A stretch of DNA of 64,000 nt from Malacoplasma muris (GCF_046774425.1 NZ_CP177248.1:868001-932000); one strand, 5' to 3'; counted from the stretch's first letter, positions 10,199 to 22,025 are shown. Notes: generated by a model not told the origin, from the sequence alone. A program made the numbers and translations.

Positions 10199-10295
10199 AA
10201 TTTAACTCCCTAAAAAATTATATTAGAATTTAGCCATAATTTTTCAACATATTCACAATTATACATTTATATATCTTAATATATTTTATTCATAT

Positions 10296-11420
10296 TTATT
10301 TATATTCTTTATATTCCTTATCAAAATGCAACATTGTTGCAATTAATGAAAGAAATTTGGACTCACTTACACCAATATATTTTGATTCTAAACATATCAC
10401 ATCAGAAAATTTAACTAATCTTTTCTTAATAAACTCTATTCAGCTATTAAATATATTAGTTGAAGAATAAATATATATCTCATCAATCTCAATTTTCTTT
10501 TCTAAAAAGAATTTAATATGACTATTAATGTGATTTATTAATTTTATTATTCAGCTTGTAATTAATGCACTAATATCATTAATTTTTGTTTGAGAATAAT
10601 CTAAAAATCTTTCTTTAAAATGGTTTACAAGAGGTAAATCATTATCAATTGGAGAAAGATTTCTATATATTTTTAACAACTCAATGGAAGTAATTTCATC
10701 TATGTTTGCTGATTCACAAATAGTTGATGTTAGATTTTTTATTCCAAATGGGCAAGTCATTTGATAAGTTAAAATCATATTATCATACAACTCAAAAGAA
10801 GTTTCAGAATGACCAATGTTTAGCAATAGTTTTCTTTTTCTTTCAAAATTACCAAATAAGTGACTGATAACCAAACTATCACAACTAAATAGTTTTACAT
10901 TTAATTTTAGTTCATTTGCAATTTTAAAATATTCTTCCATATTATCTCTATCAACCAAATAATGTCTAGATGTATAAGATATTTTTTCCACATATTTATT
11001 AAATGGTATTGGTCAGTAATTATTAGAATTTATTCTCACCAAAAAACACTTCGAATATAATTCTAATAATTTTTTAGATGATTTATTAACCATTGTATTT
11101 TTTAAAATTTCATCCCATTTTTTATGTGTAAGTGTATTTTTAAAAATTATTTCATTAGATACATTATCTTTAATATTTAGTTTTTTAATTGGTAAATTAA
11201 ATATTAATATTGTCTTGTCTAAACTAATTGGAATTCTTTTAATTTGATCACTTAATATTTTTGTCAACAACTCTTTATCAACAATTACTGAGTTACTAAA
11301 ACAATTTTTTGTTAAAAAACTACTTTTATACACTGGAAATATCTTTCCATTTATAAAATTTGAAATAAGAATTTTAGTTTCATAATTACCAAAAGAAATA
11401 ACAGCATAAGTTTTAAACAT
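10296..11420 (-). CDS. FtsA-like actin-family protein (divergent)
   Basis: A 374-residue protein directly between rsmH and ftsZ, the place of an FtsA-like gene in related mycoplasmas. The N-terminus 'YAVISFGNYETKILIS' matches the actin/FtsA phosphate-1 loop, and 'KLLLNIGHSETSFELY' matches phosphate-2 ('DIGGGTT'). Both have lost some Gly/Asp residues, so ATP binding may be weak or absent. FtsA tethers FtsZ to the membrane; no C-terminal amphipathic helix is obvious here. Two TGA codons (11013 and 10551) are read as Trp. I chose the ATG at 11420 with AAAGGAAT upstream over a TTG at 11435. It starts 1 bp past the rsmH stop. Confidence 0.65.
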
Positions 11421-11421
11421 A

Positions 11422-12348
11422 TTAATTCCTTTCAATAACTTTTAAAAGAGAGCTTCTAGCTCTATGATTTTTTTGTATCTCATCATCTGTGGCTCATTTA
11501 TCTTTAATGTTAATAATTTTATACTCATTTTTTATGTTATTAACAGGCAATTCTTTAGGGTATTCATGATTTAAAATGCTTTTAAACGCTTTCTTAACTT
11601 CTTTTTCTTCAAGAGAATGAAAAGAGATAGTAACAATTCTTCCTTTAGAGTTCAGTCTTTTTAATGCTGCAATAATTGCCTTTTGTATTTCATATAATTC
11701 ATTATTTACTTCTATTCTTATTGCTTGAAAATATTGTCTTGCAAAATGCTTTTTTTTATTCAATTCTTTGATACTAACTGATTTTCTTATAATATTAACA
11801 AGATCAATTGTTGTTAAAATTGGTTTATCACTTCTTGACTTAATTATTTCTTTTACTACATAATATGGATTTTTAATATCGCCATATTTTTTAAATAACA
11901 TTGCTAATTCTTTGTCACTATAGTTATTAATAATAAATTTTGCATCAATTTTTTGTCTCTGATCCATTCTCATATCCAATGGGCCTTCTGACTTATAACT
12001 AAATCCTCTAGACCCATCATCAAACATTGGACTTGAGACTCCAAAATCAAAAAGAAAACCATCTACAAAATTAATATTTAAACTGTCCAATATTTTTTCT
12101 AAATTTGAAAATGTATCATGAACAAATAAATGATTATCATGCTTTTCAAAATTACTTTTGTAATAGTTAAAAGCTTCTATGTCCTTATCAATAGATATCA
12201 ATTTCCCGCTTTCATTTAATTTTTTTAATATTTCAATAGAATGTCCTCCTCTTCCAAATGTACAATCAACATATATACCATTTGGTTTAATATTTAATAA
12301 TTGAATTGCATTATCTTTTTGAACTGATACATGTTTAAAATCATTCAT
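11422..12348 (-). CDS. rsmH: 16S rRNA (cytosine1402-N4)-methyltransferase
   Basis: RsmH (MraW) uses S-adenosylmethionine to methylate C1402 in the ribosomal P site. Its 308 residues equal the family length. The SAM loop is 'VDCTFGRGGHS'; other signatures are 'DFGVSSPMFDDGSRGFSY', 'PLDMRMDQ' and the C-terminal 'VTISFHSLEE'. A TGA at 11494-11496 is read as Trp. It is co-transcribed with the DUF368-nicotinamidase gene upstream (10 bp gap) and the division genes downstream. mraZ, usually next to it, is absent. Confidence 0.96.
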
Positions 12349-12358
12349 AAATTACCTA

Positions 12359-13912
12359 CTAAACTATTCTAATTTTGTCACTAATAGATGACAATTTAAA
12401 ATCATTATTCACACATCTTATACCATTAGATAAAAGGACAACATTATAACCAAACTTCAATGCATCAAGTGCTGTTTGCTTAACACAATAATCACCAGCT
12501 AATCCTAATATATAAAGATTTACAATATTATTCTCTTTTAAGAAATTATTAAGTTTTGATTCATCATTACCATCATAAAATGCTGAATAATTATCAACAT
12601 CTATGCTTGTGCCTTTTTTAATAATAATATCGGCATCTTGTTTACTGATTATTTCAACAAACTCACTACCATATTCTCCCTTAACACAATGTTTGGGCCA
12701 CAATGAAAATGAGCAATGATTGGAAGGATGATAATCTTGAGAAAAAATTATTTTTAAATTTTTTATTTTAAAAAAATAAATTACATCACTTATATAATCA
12801 ACAATTTCATCACTATTTTTTATCTCTAAACTTCCATTAATATAAAAATCATTTTGCAAGTCAACAACAATAAGAGCTGAATTTTTTAAATATTCTAAAT
12901 TCATAAATTTCAACTTTATTCTTTTATTTTTAAAAATAAATGCAAATAATAAAAAAGCATTAATAATAATTGATAAACTAATTGCTAATATAAAAAAAAT
13001 AATTGAGTTATTTCATTGCATAAACATTGATTGTAAAGAAATTAAATATGAATTATTTCCCAAAAAACTCAATATCATTGCTATTGGAGAACCACAAACC
13101 AAACCTAATGAAATACATTTAAAAAAATAATAGTATTTTTTTATTAATAAATTAATTGTAAATATACTTGTAACTATACCTAATATAATAAATAAAACAA
13201 TTAATAACAATAAACCTATATTTTCTAAAGGATTCTGTAATGCAACTCAATAAACATCATCATAAGTTTGTGCCAAAAATAGTATTAAACTGCCACTTAT
13301 ACCAGGAATAAACATACAAAATCCAGATAAAAAACAAGTAAATAATATCAATAATACATATGGATTAAATTGTATTTTATTTCCAATATGTTTTTTTTCT
13401 AAAGAGATTCCTCCATTAAAATACAAATATATTCCAATAGAAACAATGATTAAAAAAAATACTATAGTTGTTACAGCTAGATACAATTTCTTTTTTATAT
13501 TGTTATTTTTTATTTTATTTCAATCAAAATAAATATTTTTTAATATAAAAATTGGAATACAAAAAAAAGAAAAACTAAAAAATAAGATAAATAGTACTAT
13601 TTGATAATTAGTTCCTTGTTTTGAAATAAAAGAGCTAAACAAAGAAAATAAAATTAGAAATATTATTCATGCAATAAAAAAAGGAAGCAAAGAAAATAGG
13701 TTTGAAAATCAAATTGATGATTTATTTTTTTTAAAAAGCAATTTAATTTTATTCATTAACACATCATAGAAATTAAAAAGTGATAGAGTTGTTCCACCTG
13801 AATATCCTGGAATACCATCACTTATTCCCATAAATATTCCTAGAAATATTTTTGACACTATATCATAAATCAATTTCTTATTATTTTTTTTTATATTACC
13901 TTTATTATTCAT
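12359..13912 (-). CDS. DUF368 membrane domain fused to nicotinamidase-like hydrolase
   Basis: One uninterrupted frame of 517 residues. Residues 1-336 are a DUF368 polytopic membrane domain with its two re-entrant repeats ('DGIPGYSGGTTLSLF' and 'IPGISGSLILFLAQTY'). Residues 337-517 are an isochorismatase-fold nicotinamidase with catalytic Asp351 ('VVDLQNDF'), Lys432 ('DADIIIKK') and Cys476 ('GLAGDYCVKQ'), plus metal ligands Asp393, His395 and His399 ('SQDYHPSNH'). I read every codon across the junction (12902-13015) and found no stop and no strong ribosome site before the internal ATG at 12904. Nicotinamidase makes nicotinate for NAD; DUF368 proteins are thought to move polyprenyl-phosphate lipids. 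Five or more TGA codons are read as Trp. Start: ATG 13912, or TTG 13930. Confidence 0.75.
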
Positions 13913-13964
13913 AACTATTATTTTAAACAAGATATAGTAAAATTATTAATAAATTGGTAATAAT

Positions 13965-14696
13965 ATGGATATCAAAAAAAGATTGGACAAATATCTTGTT
14001 GAATATTTAAATGTAAATTCAAGAAATCTTTCTCAAAAATTAATAAATAATAATTGTGTTTTGGTTAACAAAAATATCATTAACAAGCCAAATTTTTTAG
14101 TTAATGAAAATGATATTGTTGAAATATTGAAAGAAGAAAAGTATGTATCTAGAGCTGCATATAAACTTTTATTTGCATTAGAAAAATTCAATATTGATAT
14201 ATCAAATAAAATAGTTATGGATATTGGATCATCTACTGGAGGATTCACACAAGTATGTTTAGAAAATAATGCTGCAAAAATTTATTGCATTGATGTTGGA
14301 AAAAATCAATTATCACCAAAAGTAAAAGATAATGAAAAAGTGTATTTGTATGAACAAACAAACTTCAAAGATATAAATGCATTGGATTTTAATGATGTTA
14401 ATTTTATAACTTGTGATGTTTCCTTTATTTCTATACAAAAAATACTAAATAAGATTAAAGAATTAAATTGAAAAAACATAAGTGGAATTTTTTTATTAAA
14501 ACCTCAATTTGAATTGACCCCAAAAGAAATATCAAAAGGAAAAGGAAAGGTTCATCCAAAATTATTAAATCATGTAATCAATAGTTTTAAAACATTTTGC
14601 AAAAATAATAATTTTGATTTAATAAATATTTGCGAATCTCCAATAAAAGGAGCAAAAAAAAATAATATAGAATTTTTAACATACTTGAGGTGATAG
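13965..14696 (+). CDS. tlyA: TlyA-family rRNA 2'-O-methyltransferase
   Basis: A 243-residue protein with an N-terminal S4 RNA-binding domain (about 1-60, 'MDIKKRLDKYLVEYLNV') and an FtsJ-like methyltransferase domain ('YVSRAAYKL', SAM loop 'MDIGSSTGGFTQ', 'FITCDVSFISI'). TlyA methylates ribose at cytidines in 16S and 23S rRNA. One TGA (14469-14471) and another just before the stop are read as Trp. The stop is followed after 1 bp by the dinB start. Transcription diverges from the DUF368-nicotinamidase gene. Confidence 0.9.
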
Positions 14697-14697
14697 A

Positions 14698-15876
14698 ATG
14701 GAGTATATAATTTTTCATATTGATATGGATTCTTTTTTTGCATCAATTGAAGAAAATAAAAACATAAAATTTAAAAATAAACCATTAGTTGTAGGCGGAA
14801 GAGGAAAAAGAGGAGTAGTCTCATCAGCAAATTATGTTGCAAGAGAACTTGGAATAAAATCTGCAATGCCAATAAGTAAAGCATTAAAAATTTATCCTAA
14901 ATTAATAATTGCTGATGCTCATTTTGAAGACTATAGTTATTATTCATTTGCAATTTATTCTTTTTTAAAAACAATTACAAAATTAGTTGAAATCGGATCA
15001 ATTGATGAATGATATATTTCATTAAAGAATACTAAGTATGAATCATGAACCGAAGAAGAATTTGCATATTACATAAAAGAATACATATATAAACATTGAA
15101 AATTAAAATGTACTATTGGATGTAGTTGAAATAAATTTTTAGCTAAAATGGCCACTAATTTATCCAAACCTAATGGTTTTGGAATTTTAAACAAAAATAA
15201 TTTTAAAGACAAAATATATAATTTAGATATATCTAAAATGTATTCAGTGGGAAAAACAACATCAAACACATTAAAAGAACTTGGAATAAATGTAATTGGT
15301 GATATTGTAAAAAAACAATACAATGAAAATGAAATTCAAAAAAAAATAGGTTCTCATTGAATAAGCATCAAAGGAAATGCATTAGGATTTGGCAGTCAAA
15401 AAATAGAAACATCAGCAGATCCAAAATCAATTGGAAGGAGTCATAGCATTATTGAATATTATGATTTTAATGAATATAAAAAGTTGTTTTACAATATTAC
15501 AAATAGTTTAAACAAAAATTTAATTGAAGGTAATTATTCTTTTAACAATATAACATTAAAAATTAAATATATATCAAATGATATTGATACAATAAACATA
15601 AAAAATAATACAAATCAAAAGTATTTAAATGAAAATAAAATAATTTTTGAATTTGACAAAAATATACCCAATACAAAATATAATCAAATCAAAAATATTA
15701 GTGTTTCTTTATGACCAATAAAAAGAAACATATTCACCCAAGAACAGATGAATATGTTTAATGATAACTATAATGACATTGATTCTATAATTGTTAATGT
15801 TAATAATAGTCTAAGTAGTAAAGCAATATTTAAGGCTTCAGAATTAAAAAAACATTATTATAAACCATCTAAATAA
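14698..15876 (+). CDS. dinB: Y-family DNA polymerase (Pol IV-like)
   Basis: A 392-residue translesion polymerase. The catalytic carboxylates are present in 'HIDMDSFFASIE' and 'IGSIDEWYISL'; the fingers carry 'SSANYVARELGIKSAMP', and the thumb carries 'KFLAKMATNLSKPNGFG'. The little-finger domain follows to the C-terminus. Several TGA codons are read as Trp. It is error-prone, copying past damaged bases. It overlaps the convergent ruvB gene tail-to-tail by 19 bp (15858-15876), and it is co-transcribed with tlyA. No beta-clamp motif was recognised at the end. Confidence 0.93.
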
Positions 15877-16775
15877 TCTTTACCATATTTAGTAATAGAT
15901 CTCCCATTACTATCTTTAGTAACAAAATTTAATTGTATAAGATATGGTTCAATTTTATTTATTATTGTTTTTTCATCTATATTTAAAATTTGTGACAATG
16001 ACTTAATTCCCATTTTTTTATTAGTATTAATTGCTTTTAAATAATTCAAATCGATAGAATTTAATCCCAACTCAAAAATTCCTATTTTTTTTAATATTAT
16101 TTTTGGTTCTTCTTTTTGATATGAGTAATGATCATTAAATCTAGATAGAATTCTTTTTGAAATACGTGGTATTCCTTTTGAATGATTTGCAATAACATTT
16201 AAAATAGATTTATTCATTTTTATATCACATTTGCTTGTTGTAAATTTTAATATTTCATATATTTCTTTATTGCTATAAGGTTCTATATGTTCAACTATTC
16301 CAAATCTTTCTTCAAATGGGTCAGGCAAGTTTCCCAGTTTTGTTGTTGCTCCAATAATTGTGAATTTTGGTAATTGTAGTGACACCACTTTTGCATTAAA
16401 ATCTTTACCAATATTTATATTCATAACAAAATCTTCCATTACTGAATATAACATTTCATAACACATTGGTTCTAATGAATGAATTTCATCTATAAATAAA
16501 ATGTCTTTTTCTTTAATAGAATATAACAAATTTATTAGATCAACTTTTTCTTTTATTTCTGGACCCTGAATAATTTTTATATTTGTTTTCATTTCATTAG
16601 CAATTATCTTAGCAATAGTTGTTTTGCCAACTCCAGGTGGTCCATAAAATAAACAATGATCTAATGTTTTATTATTTGTAATTGCATTAGAAATATAAAT
16701 TTTTAAATTATTTTTTAAACTTGTTTTACCTTGAAAATCATCAAAATTAGTTGGCCTTAATTGTAGTATGTCCAT
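15858..16775 (-). CDS. ruvB: Holliday junction branch-migration ATPase RuvB
   Basis: A 305-residue AAA+ motor that drives branch migration with RuvA. It has Walker A 'GPPGVGKTT', Walker B 'ILFIDEIHSL', sensor 1 'TIIGATTKLGNLPDPFEERFG' region and the C-terminal winged helix. Slightly shorter than B. subtilis RuvB (about 334). It starts inside ruvA (28 bp overlap) and ends inside dinB on the other strand. Mollicutes lack RuvC; none is seen here. Confidence 0.95.
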   Translation of the reverse strand: MDILQLRPTNFDDFQGKTSLKNNLKIYISNAITNNKTLDHCLFYGPPGVGKTTIAKIIANEMKTNIKIIQGPEIKEKVDLINLLYSIKEKDILFIDEIHSLEPMCYEMLYSVMEDFVMNINIGKDFNAKVVSLQLPKFTIIGATTKLGNLPDPFEERFGIVEHIEPYSNKEIYEILKFTTSKCDIKMNKSILNVIANHSKGIPRISKRILSRFNDHYSYQKEEPKIILKKIGIFELGLNSIDLNYLKAINTNKKMGIKSLSQILNIDEKTIINKIEPYLIQLNFVTKDSNGRSITKYGKDYLDGL

Positions 16776-17409
16776 TTTTGTTTATTATTGTTTTTATTGC
16801 TTCACTTACTAAATCATTTATATCTAAACCATTATTAGTATTTGAATTATTTTCAAGTTCATTCAATGCATATTCTATATCTTGTTTTTTGTAACCTAAT
16901 ACTTTTAAAGAATTAACAATATCTGGAATTTTTTCCATTCAATTATTGTCCAACGAATCATTTTCTTGAGAATTTATTGTACTGTTTTTATTATCAATAA
17001 TTTCATTTCTTAATTTATATCCTAGCTGATTTACAATCATAATAGATAATTTATTTGTGAAACCTGGTAAAGTTTCTAATGTTTTTATATCATTGGATTT
17101 TATTAGTTTTTTTAATAAAGAAACATCATTTTTTAAAATAGCCATTGCAGTTTTTGGACCAATGCCATTTAAAGTTAATAATAATTCAAAAAAGAATTTT
17201 TCATTAATTGTTTTGAATCCATAATACTCATAAACAAAATTGCCTTTATTATTTTGTGTTACTCTTGTATATAAATAAAGTCTATGGAAAGCATTTAAAT
17301 CTAAATTATCTATTCCATTAACAAAGACTTTATAACCTATGAAGTTATTTTCTAAAATAACATAATTTGTATTTGTATAATTTATTTTTCCTACTATATA
17401 TTCATACAT
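16747..17409 (-). CDS. ruvA: Holliday junction-binding protein RuvA
   Basis: A 220-residue RuvA, which forms tetramers on four-way junctions. It has an N-terminal OB-fold ('MYEYIVGKINYTN'), helix-hairpin-helix motifs ('LLTLNGIGPKTAMAIL' and 'LETLPGFTNKLSIMIV') and a C-terminal three-helix RuvB-contact domain ('VNSLKVLGYKKQDIEYAL'), joined by an Asn/Ser linker. The TGA at 16939-16941 in that linker is read as Trp. The start has a GGGGGA ribosome site and a TATAAT box about 40 bp upstream (17452-17457). Confidence 0.94.
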
Positions 17410-17555
17410 TTTAAATATCCCCCATATATAAAAACGAAAATAATTTTGAAAATTATAATTTTTTACTTTTTTTTAAAAGAAATTAATAATATTAGTCTTT
17501 ACAATATAATGAATTTATGTGTGTTATATAACATTTATAAATTTTGGAGACTATT
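17410..17555. promoter_or_regulatory. Divergent promoter region of ruvA and miaA
   Basis: A 146 bp AT-rich spacer. Minus strand: TATAAT at 17452-17457 towards ruvA. Plus strand: TATAAT at 17504-17509 towards miaA, about 45 bp before its ATG. No operator-like repeat was seen. Confidence 0.5.
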
Positions 17556-18440
17556 ATGAATAAAATGATAATTATTGTTGGTCCAACTGCAAGCGGAAAA
17601 AGTGATTTAGCAATGATATTGGCAAAAGAATTGAATTTGGAAATAATTAATGCCGATGCTTTTCAAATTTATAGAGAAATTAATGCAGGAATTAATAAAC
17701 CAACTTCACAAGACTTAAAAGAAGTAAAACATCATTTTATTAATAATAAATCCATAAATGATGAATGAAATATAAAAGAATTTCAAAAAGAAATTAATTT
17801 ATTAATAGAAAATAATCCAAACAAAAATTACATAATATGTGGTGGTTCAAATTTGTATATAGATTCTATAATTAAAAATTATGATTTAAAAGAAATAGAC
17901 AGAAATATGGAATTTGGGAATATGTCAACTGTTCAATTATGAAATAAGTTGAATGAATTAGATCCTGAAGAAGCTAAAAAAATAAATATAAATAATGAAA
18001 AAAGAATAAAACAAGCATTAAGAATTATTTTATCTCTTAAGCAACTTAAATCAGAAAAGGATAAAAAAAATAAAGGATGCATTTTTAAATACATAATTAT
18101 TTCTGTACACGTGGAAAGAAACAAATTATATGAAAAAATAAATAATAGAACAATAGACATGATTAATATGAATTGAAAGGGTGAGGTTGAAGATTTAATA
18201 CAAGATTCAAATTACAAAAATAACAATGCATTAAAAGCTATTGGTTATAATGATGTATATGAAGCAATAATTTCAAATACAAATATAAATGTTGAAAAAA
18301 TACAACAGAAGACAAGAAACTATGCAAAAAGACAAATTACATGAATAAGAAATAAATTTAATGTTGACATTATTTATGACAAAGAAAAAAACAATTTAAA
18401 TGAAGTTATAAAAAAATGTAAGGATTTTTTAAATGAATAA
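17556..18440 (+). CDS. miaA: tRNA dimethylallyltransferase
   Basis: A 294-residue MiaA, which transfers a dimethylallyl group to N6 of A37 in tRNAs that read U-starting codons. The P-loop is 'VGPTASGKSD'; the 'INADAFQIYREINAGINKP' segment matches the family DSxQvYrgmdigTaKp motif. The ATG at 17556 is 7 bp after GGAG and preferred to a TTG at 17544. Four or more TGA codons are read as Trp. It overlaps hemW by 8 bp. Its substrate, dimethylallyl-PP, would come from the MEP pathway whose ispD and dxr genes are in this window. Confidence 0.93.
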
Positions 18441-19482
18441 ATTTACAAAACATTTATATATTCATATTCCTTTTTGTAAATATATATGCACTTACTGTGA
18501 TTTTGTTAGAAAAATTCCAAAAAATGAATTTGAAGTAGAACTATATATAAATGATTTAATTAACAAAATTAATAGAATTCAAAATAAATTCAAAACAATT
18601 TACATAGGGGGTGGAACTCCAAATTTTTTGTCTGATTCCTTGTTAAACAAACTTCTTTTATCTCTTCAAAAAAATATTTACTTTAATACTGAGTTTACAA
18701 TAGAGTGTAATCCTGATTTTATAACAGAAAGTCAAATAAAAGTTTTTAAGTTAAATAATGTCAATAGAATATCATTAGGTGTTCAGACAACGAATAATAA
18801 TATTTTAAAATTACTAAATAGAAAACATTCCATTCAAGATGCTGTTGATGCAATTAAAATTTTAAAAAAATTTGAAATAAATAATATATCATGTGATTTT
18901 ATTTATAATTTACCATTATTAAAAAAATCAGACTTAGATGATGCTATTAATTTTTGTCTAAACAACAATATCAATCACATTTCATTTTATTCATTAGAAA
19001 TTAAAGAAAATTCTATTCTAAAAAAAATGAAATATATTATTAATACAGATGAAGAAGAAAAACAATTAGAATACATAATAAAAAAATTAAAAAAAACAAA
19101 GTTTAAAAGATATGAGGTTTCTAATTGATCTATTTCTAAAAAATATAGAAGCAATCATAACCTTGCTTATTGAAATTTAAAGGACTGAATGGCAATAGGT
19201 ATAGGAGCATATGGATTAGAAAATAAAAACTATTACACTAATGTAGGATCATATCAAAATTACAAAATAAAAAATAACATATTAGACGATAAAGAATACT
19301 ACTTATACATACTTATGATGGGACTAAGATTAACAGATGGTATAAATTTAAATAGTAGAAATAAAAAAGCATATGAATTCTATAAAAATCAAATTAATAA
19401 ATCAATGATAAAAATAAAAAACAACAAGTTAATTCTAAAAAACATTAACTTGTTGGATTCATTATTAATTAATCTTATTTAA
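18433..19482 (+). CDS. hemW: HemW-like radical SAM protein
   Basis: A 349-residue radical SAM enzyme with the 4Fe-4S cysteines in 'HIPFCKYICTYCDF', then 'YIGGGTPNFLS', 'TIECNPDF' and 'RISLGVQTTNNNILKLLNRKH'. The HemN_C-type C-terminal domain ends the protein ('MMGLRLTDGINL'). HemW binds and transfers heme in other bacteria; mycoplasmas make no heme, so its role here is unclear. Three TGA codons are read as Trp. The last 8 bp overlap the convergent gene at 19475. Confidence 0.88.
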
Positions 19483-20539
19483 ATTTTGCTTTTTTATATT
19501 CTATTAAGTATATTAAATCTAACATTTTTTTATTCACTAAAGTAGATGATGAATTAGTTGCGATATCATCAATTAATCCTATAGAAATGAATTCTTTCAT
19601 TTTTTGATTATATAAATGTCTTGTAAAATAAATTTCAAATAAATACAGTTTGGGAAAATCTATTATCAATTCGCTTGACATTAATTCTTTAAATTTATCA
19701 TCATATATTAAATCAATTTTTTCAGTATTATTAATTTCATTAATAAAATTAATAATGTCATTATATATTTCTAAAGTAAAAGAAATAGTTTTAATTAAAT
19801 TAGATTTAATAAAATTTGAAAAATCTAATAAATTCATTTTTTGAATTTCATTTACTTTCAAAGAATATTCAATATCATCATTAAAAATAAATGGAATTAA
19901 TAACGTAAAAGAAGAATTTATATCTAAATGATATTTTTTTAATAAAAAACCAAATATTGTAAAAAGAACTTCCAATGATAAGATAGGAGTTAAATAAAAA
20001 AATTGCTTCATAATGATTGATATTTTAATTATAGGAAAATCATCTAATTCTTTTGAATTTAAGAAGTCAAAAATATCATCCATTAATTTGTAATAATCAG
20101 TGTCTCTATAATTTCTTACAAAATTACTATTGTTTAATTCTTTTCTTATATATTTTATAAACAACTTAGATGATTCAAATTTTGACAAATCAAATTTTGT
20201 AAAATTAATTCAATCATTAAATCAAGTGAAATAAGACAATTTTTTTTCAATGCCATTTATTTCTTCTTTATTCACAAGACAATCTCTAGTTATTAATGTT
20301 AATAAATCAATTTTATAATTTTGTAGTTTAGAAAAATCATATACTAACAATAGATTATTTATTATTTTTGACACTTTTCTAAATACATAATTATCAAGAT
20401 AATTAATTTGATTTAAAAAAGATTTTAAATCGTAAAATTTTTCAACTAATTCAAAATCTAAATCATTAAAATAATAATTTAAATCTTTTTTCACTTTATT
20501 GGCAACATTGAATAATGATTTAAAAGTAACTCTATCCAT
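19475..20539 (-). CDS. Unknown helical protein, possibly a degenerate Fic fold
   Basis: A 354-residue, almost wholly helical protein with two clustered TGA-Trp codons near residues 105-110. I recognise no motif with certainty. The order of helices resembles Fic proteins: an N-terminal helical part, a segment 'DFPIIKISIIMKQFFYLTP' at the place of 'hPliraaiahfqFetIHPF', and a C-terminal part like a winged helix. The catalytic HPFxxGNGR motif is missing, so no AMP-transferase activity is expected. It stands alone, convergent with hemW and upstream of nothing co-directional until the pgk terminator. The fold is a guess. Confidence 0.6.
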
Positions 20540-20584
20540 AAAGTTTATTACATCCTTACAATCTCTAATAAATTATAATAAAAA

Positions 20585-20612
20585 AATACTTTTTAAATTA
20601 TTAAAAAGTATT
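20585..20612 (-). terminator. pgk terminator
   Basis: A 12 bp A/T stem (aatactttttaa/ttaaaaagtatt) with a 4-nt loop, 27 bp after the pgk stop, followed on the minus strand by TTTTTTTATTAT. The arms extend by two more A-T pairs. Confidence 0.8.
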
Positions 20613-20639
20613 TTCAATTATAAATATATATTTTTAAGT

Positions 20640-22007
20640 TTATTTTTTATTTTGTTTTTTATTTGAAGCAGATTTTTTTGTAATTGATTTTTTTGTTTCT
20701 TTTGGTTTAGATACTGATTTACTATTTTTTGAAGAAGTAACAGATTTTGACTTATTATTTGTTTTTTTATTTGTTGCTACATCACCACTATTTTTAATAA
20801 TAGAAATACCTGGCAAATCACTTCCTTCTAAAAATTGAATAGAAGCACCACCACCTGTTGAAATATGGCTAAAACCATTTTCATAACCAAGTTTGATAGC
20901 CGCAGATGCTGAGTCACCACCACCTATTAATGTAAAAGCGTTATTTTTACTTCCATATTTAGCAATAGCTTTACAAATGGCATTTGTTCCAGCTGAATAA
21001 TTATTAAATTCACAAACTCCCAAAGGTCCATTTCAAATAATAGTTTTTGCTTTCTTAATTTCTTTGATAAAAATTTTACATGTTTTTTTACCAATATCCA
21101 ATCCTTCATAAGATTTATCAAAATTTGTAACTTTAAATCTTTTAGGTTTAGTATCAGCAAATTCTAAAGATGCATTAATATCTATTGGCAATATAATTTT
21201 ATCTCCATATTTTTTTAATAATTCTCTAGCAACATCAAGAGTTTCTTCTTCAAATATAGATTTTCCTATTTCATACCCTAGTGCTTTTTGAAATGTATAA
21301 GACATTCCACCACCAATTAAAATTTTGTCTGATATTCCTGCTATGTTTTCAATTGATTTAATTTTATCTGAAATCTTTGCCCCACCAAAAATTGCAACAA
21401 CAGGCTTACTTGGATTATTAATAGCTTTTGATAACATTTTTAATTCTTTTTCAATTAAAAAACCAACACATGAATCAGAAATATTTGATGCTATACCAAC
21501 ATTAGATGCATGTGCTCTATGAGAAGTACCAAATGCATCGTTTACAAAAACGTCTCCAAGACTTGCTCAAAATTTTGCAAGTTTTTGATCATTTTTAGAT
21601 TCTTTTTTAACAACTTGTCCTTTAGAATCAATATCATTGAATCTTGTATTTTCTAGTAAAATAATTGATCCAGTAGACATTTTCTTTATTTTATCAACTA
21701 ATTTTGCATTAGTATTGTTTTCCTCAAATGAAATACTAACATCTGGTAATAACACTTTTAAATGATTATAAACAGGTTTTAATGTTCTTTTTTTCAAATC
21801 ATCTAAATTTTTAACTCTACCAAGATGAGAAAGAAGAATTATCTTTGCATTTTTTTCCAATAAATAATTTATGGTAGGCAGCGCTTCTTTAATTCTTTTA
21901 TCATCAACTACAACACCATTAGATATTGGAACATTAAAATCTACTCTTACAATTACATTTTTATTATCAACATTTATATCAGTAATATTTTTTTTATCAT
22001 AAATCAT
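20640..22007 (-). CDS. pgk: Phosphoglycerate kinase with basic C-terminal tail
   Basis: PGK makes ATP from 1,3-bisphosphoglycerate in glycolysis. The 455-residue frame shows 'NVIVRVDFNVPI', 'LLSHLGRV', 'IFGGAKISDKI', 'LIGGGMSYTF' and the nucleotide motif 'FTLIGGGDSASA'. The enzyme proper ends near residue 412 ('DLPGISII'). Another 43 residues, almost only Lys, Ser, Asn and Thr, follow and are absent from ordinary PGK (about 400 residues). Two TGA codons (21033, 21567) are read as Trp. It follows gap, but a terminator (22026-22045) lies between them, so the two are at least partly uncoupled. Confidence 0.94.
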
Positions 22008-22025
22008 AATAATAACCTTTCAAAA

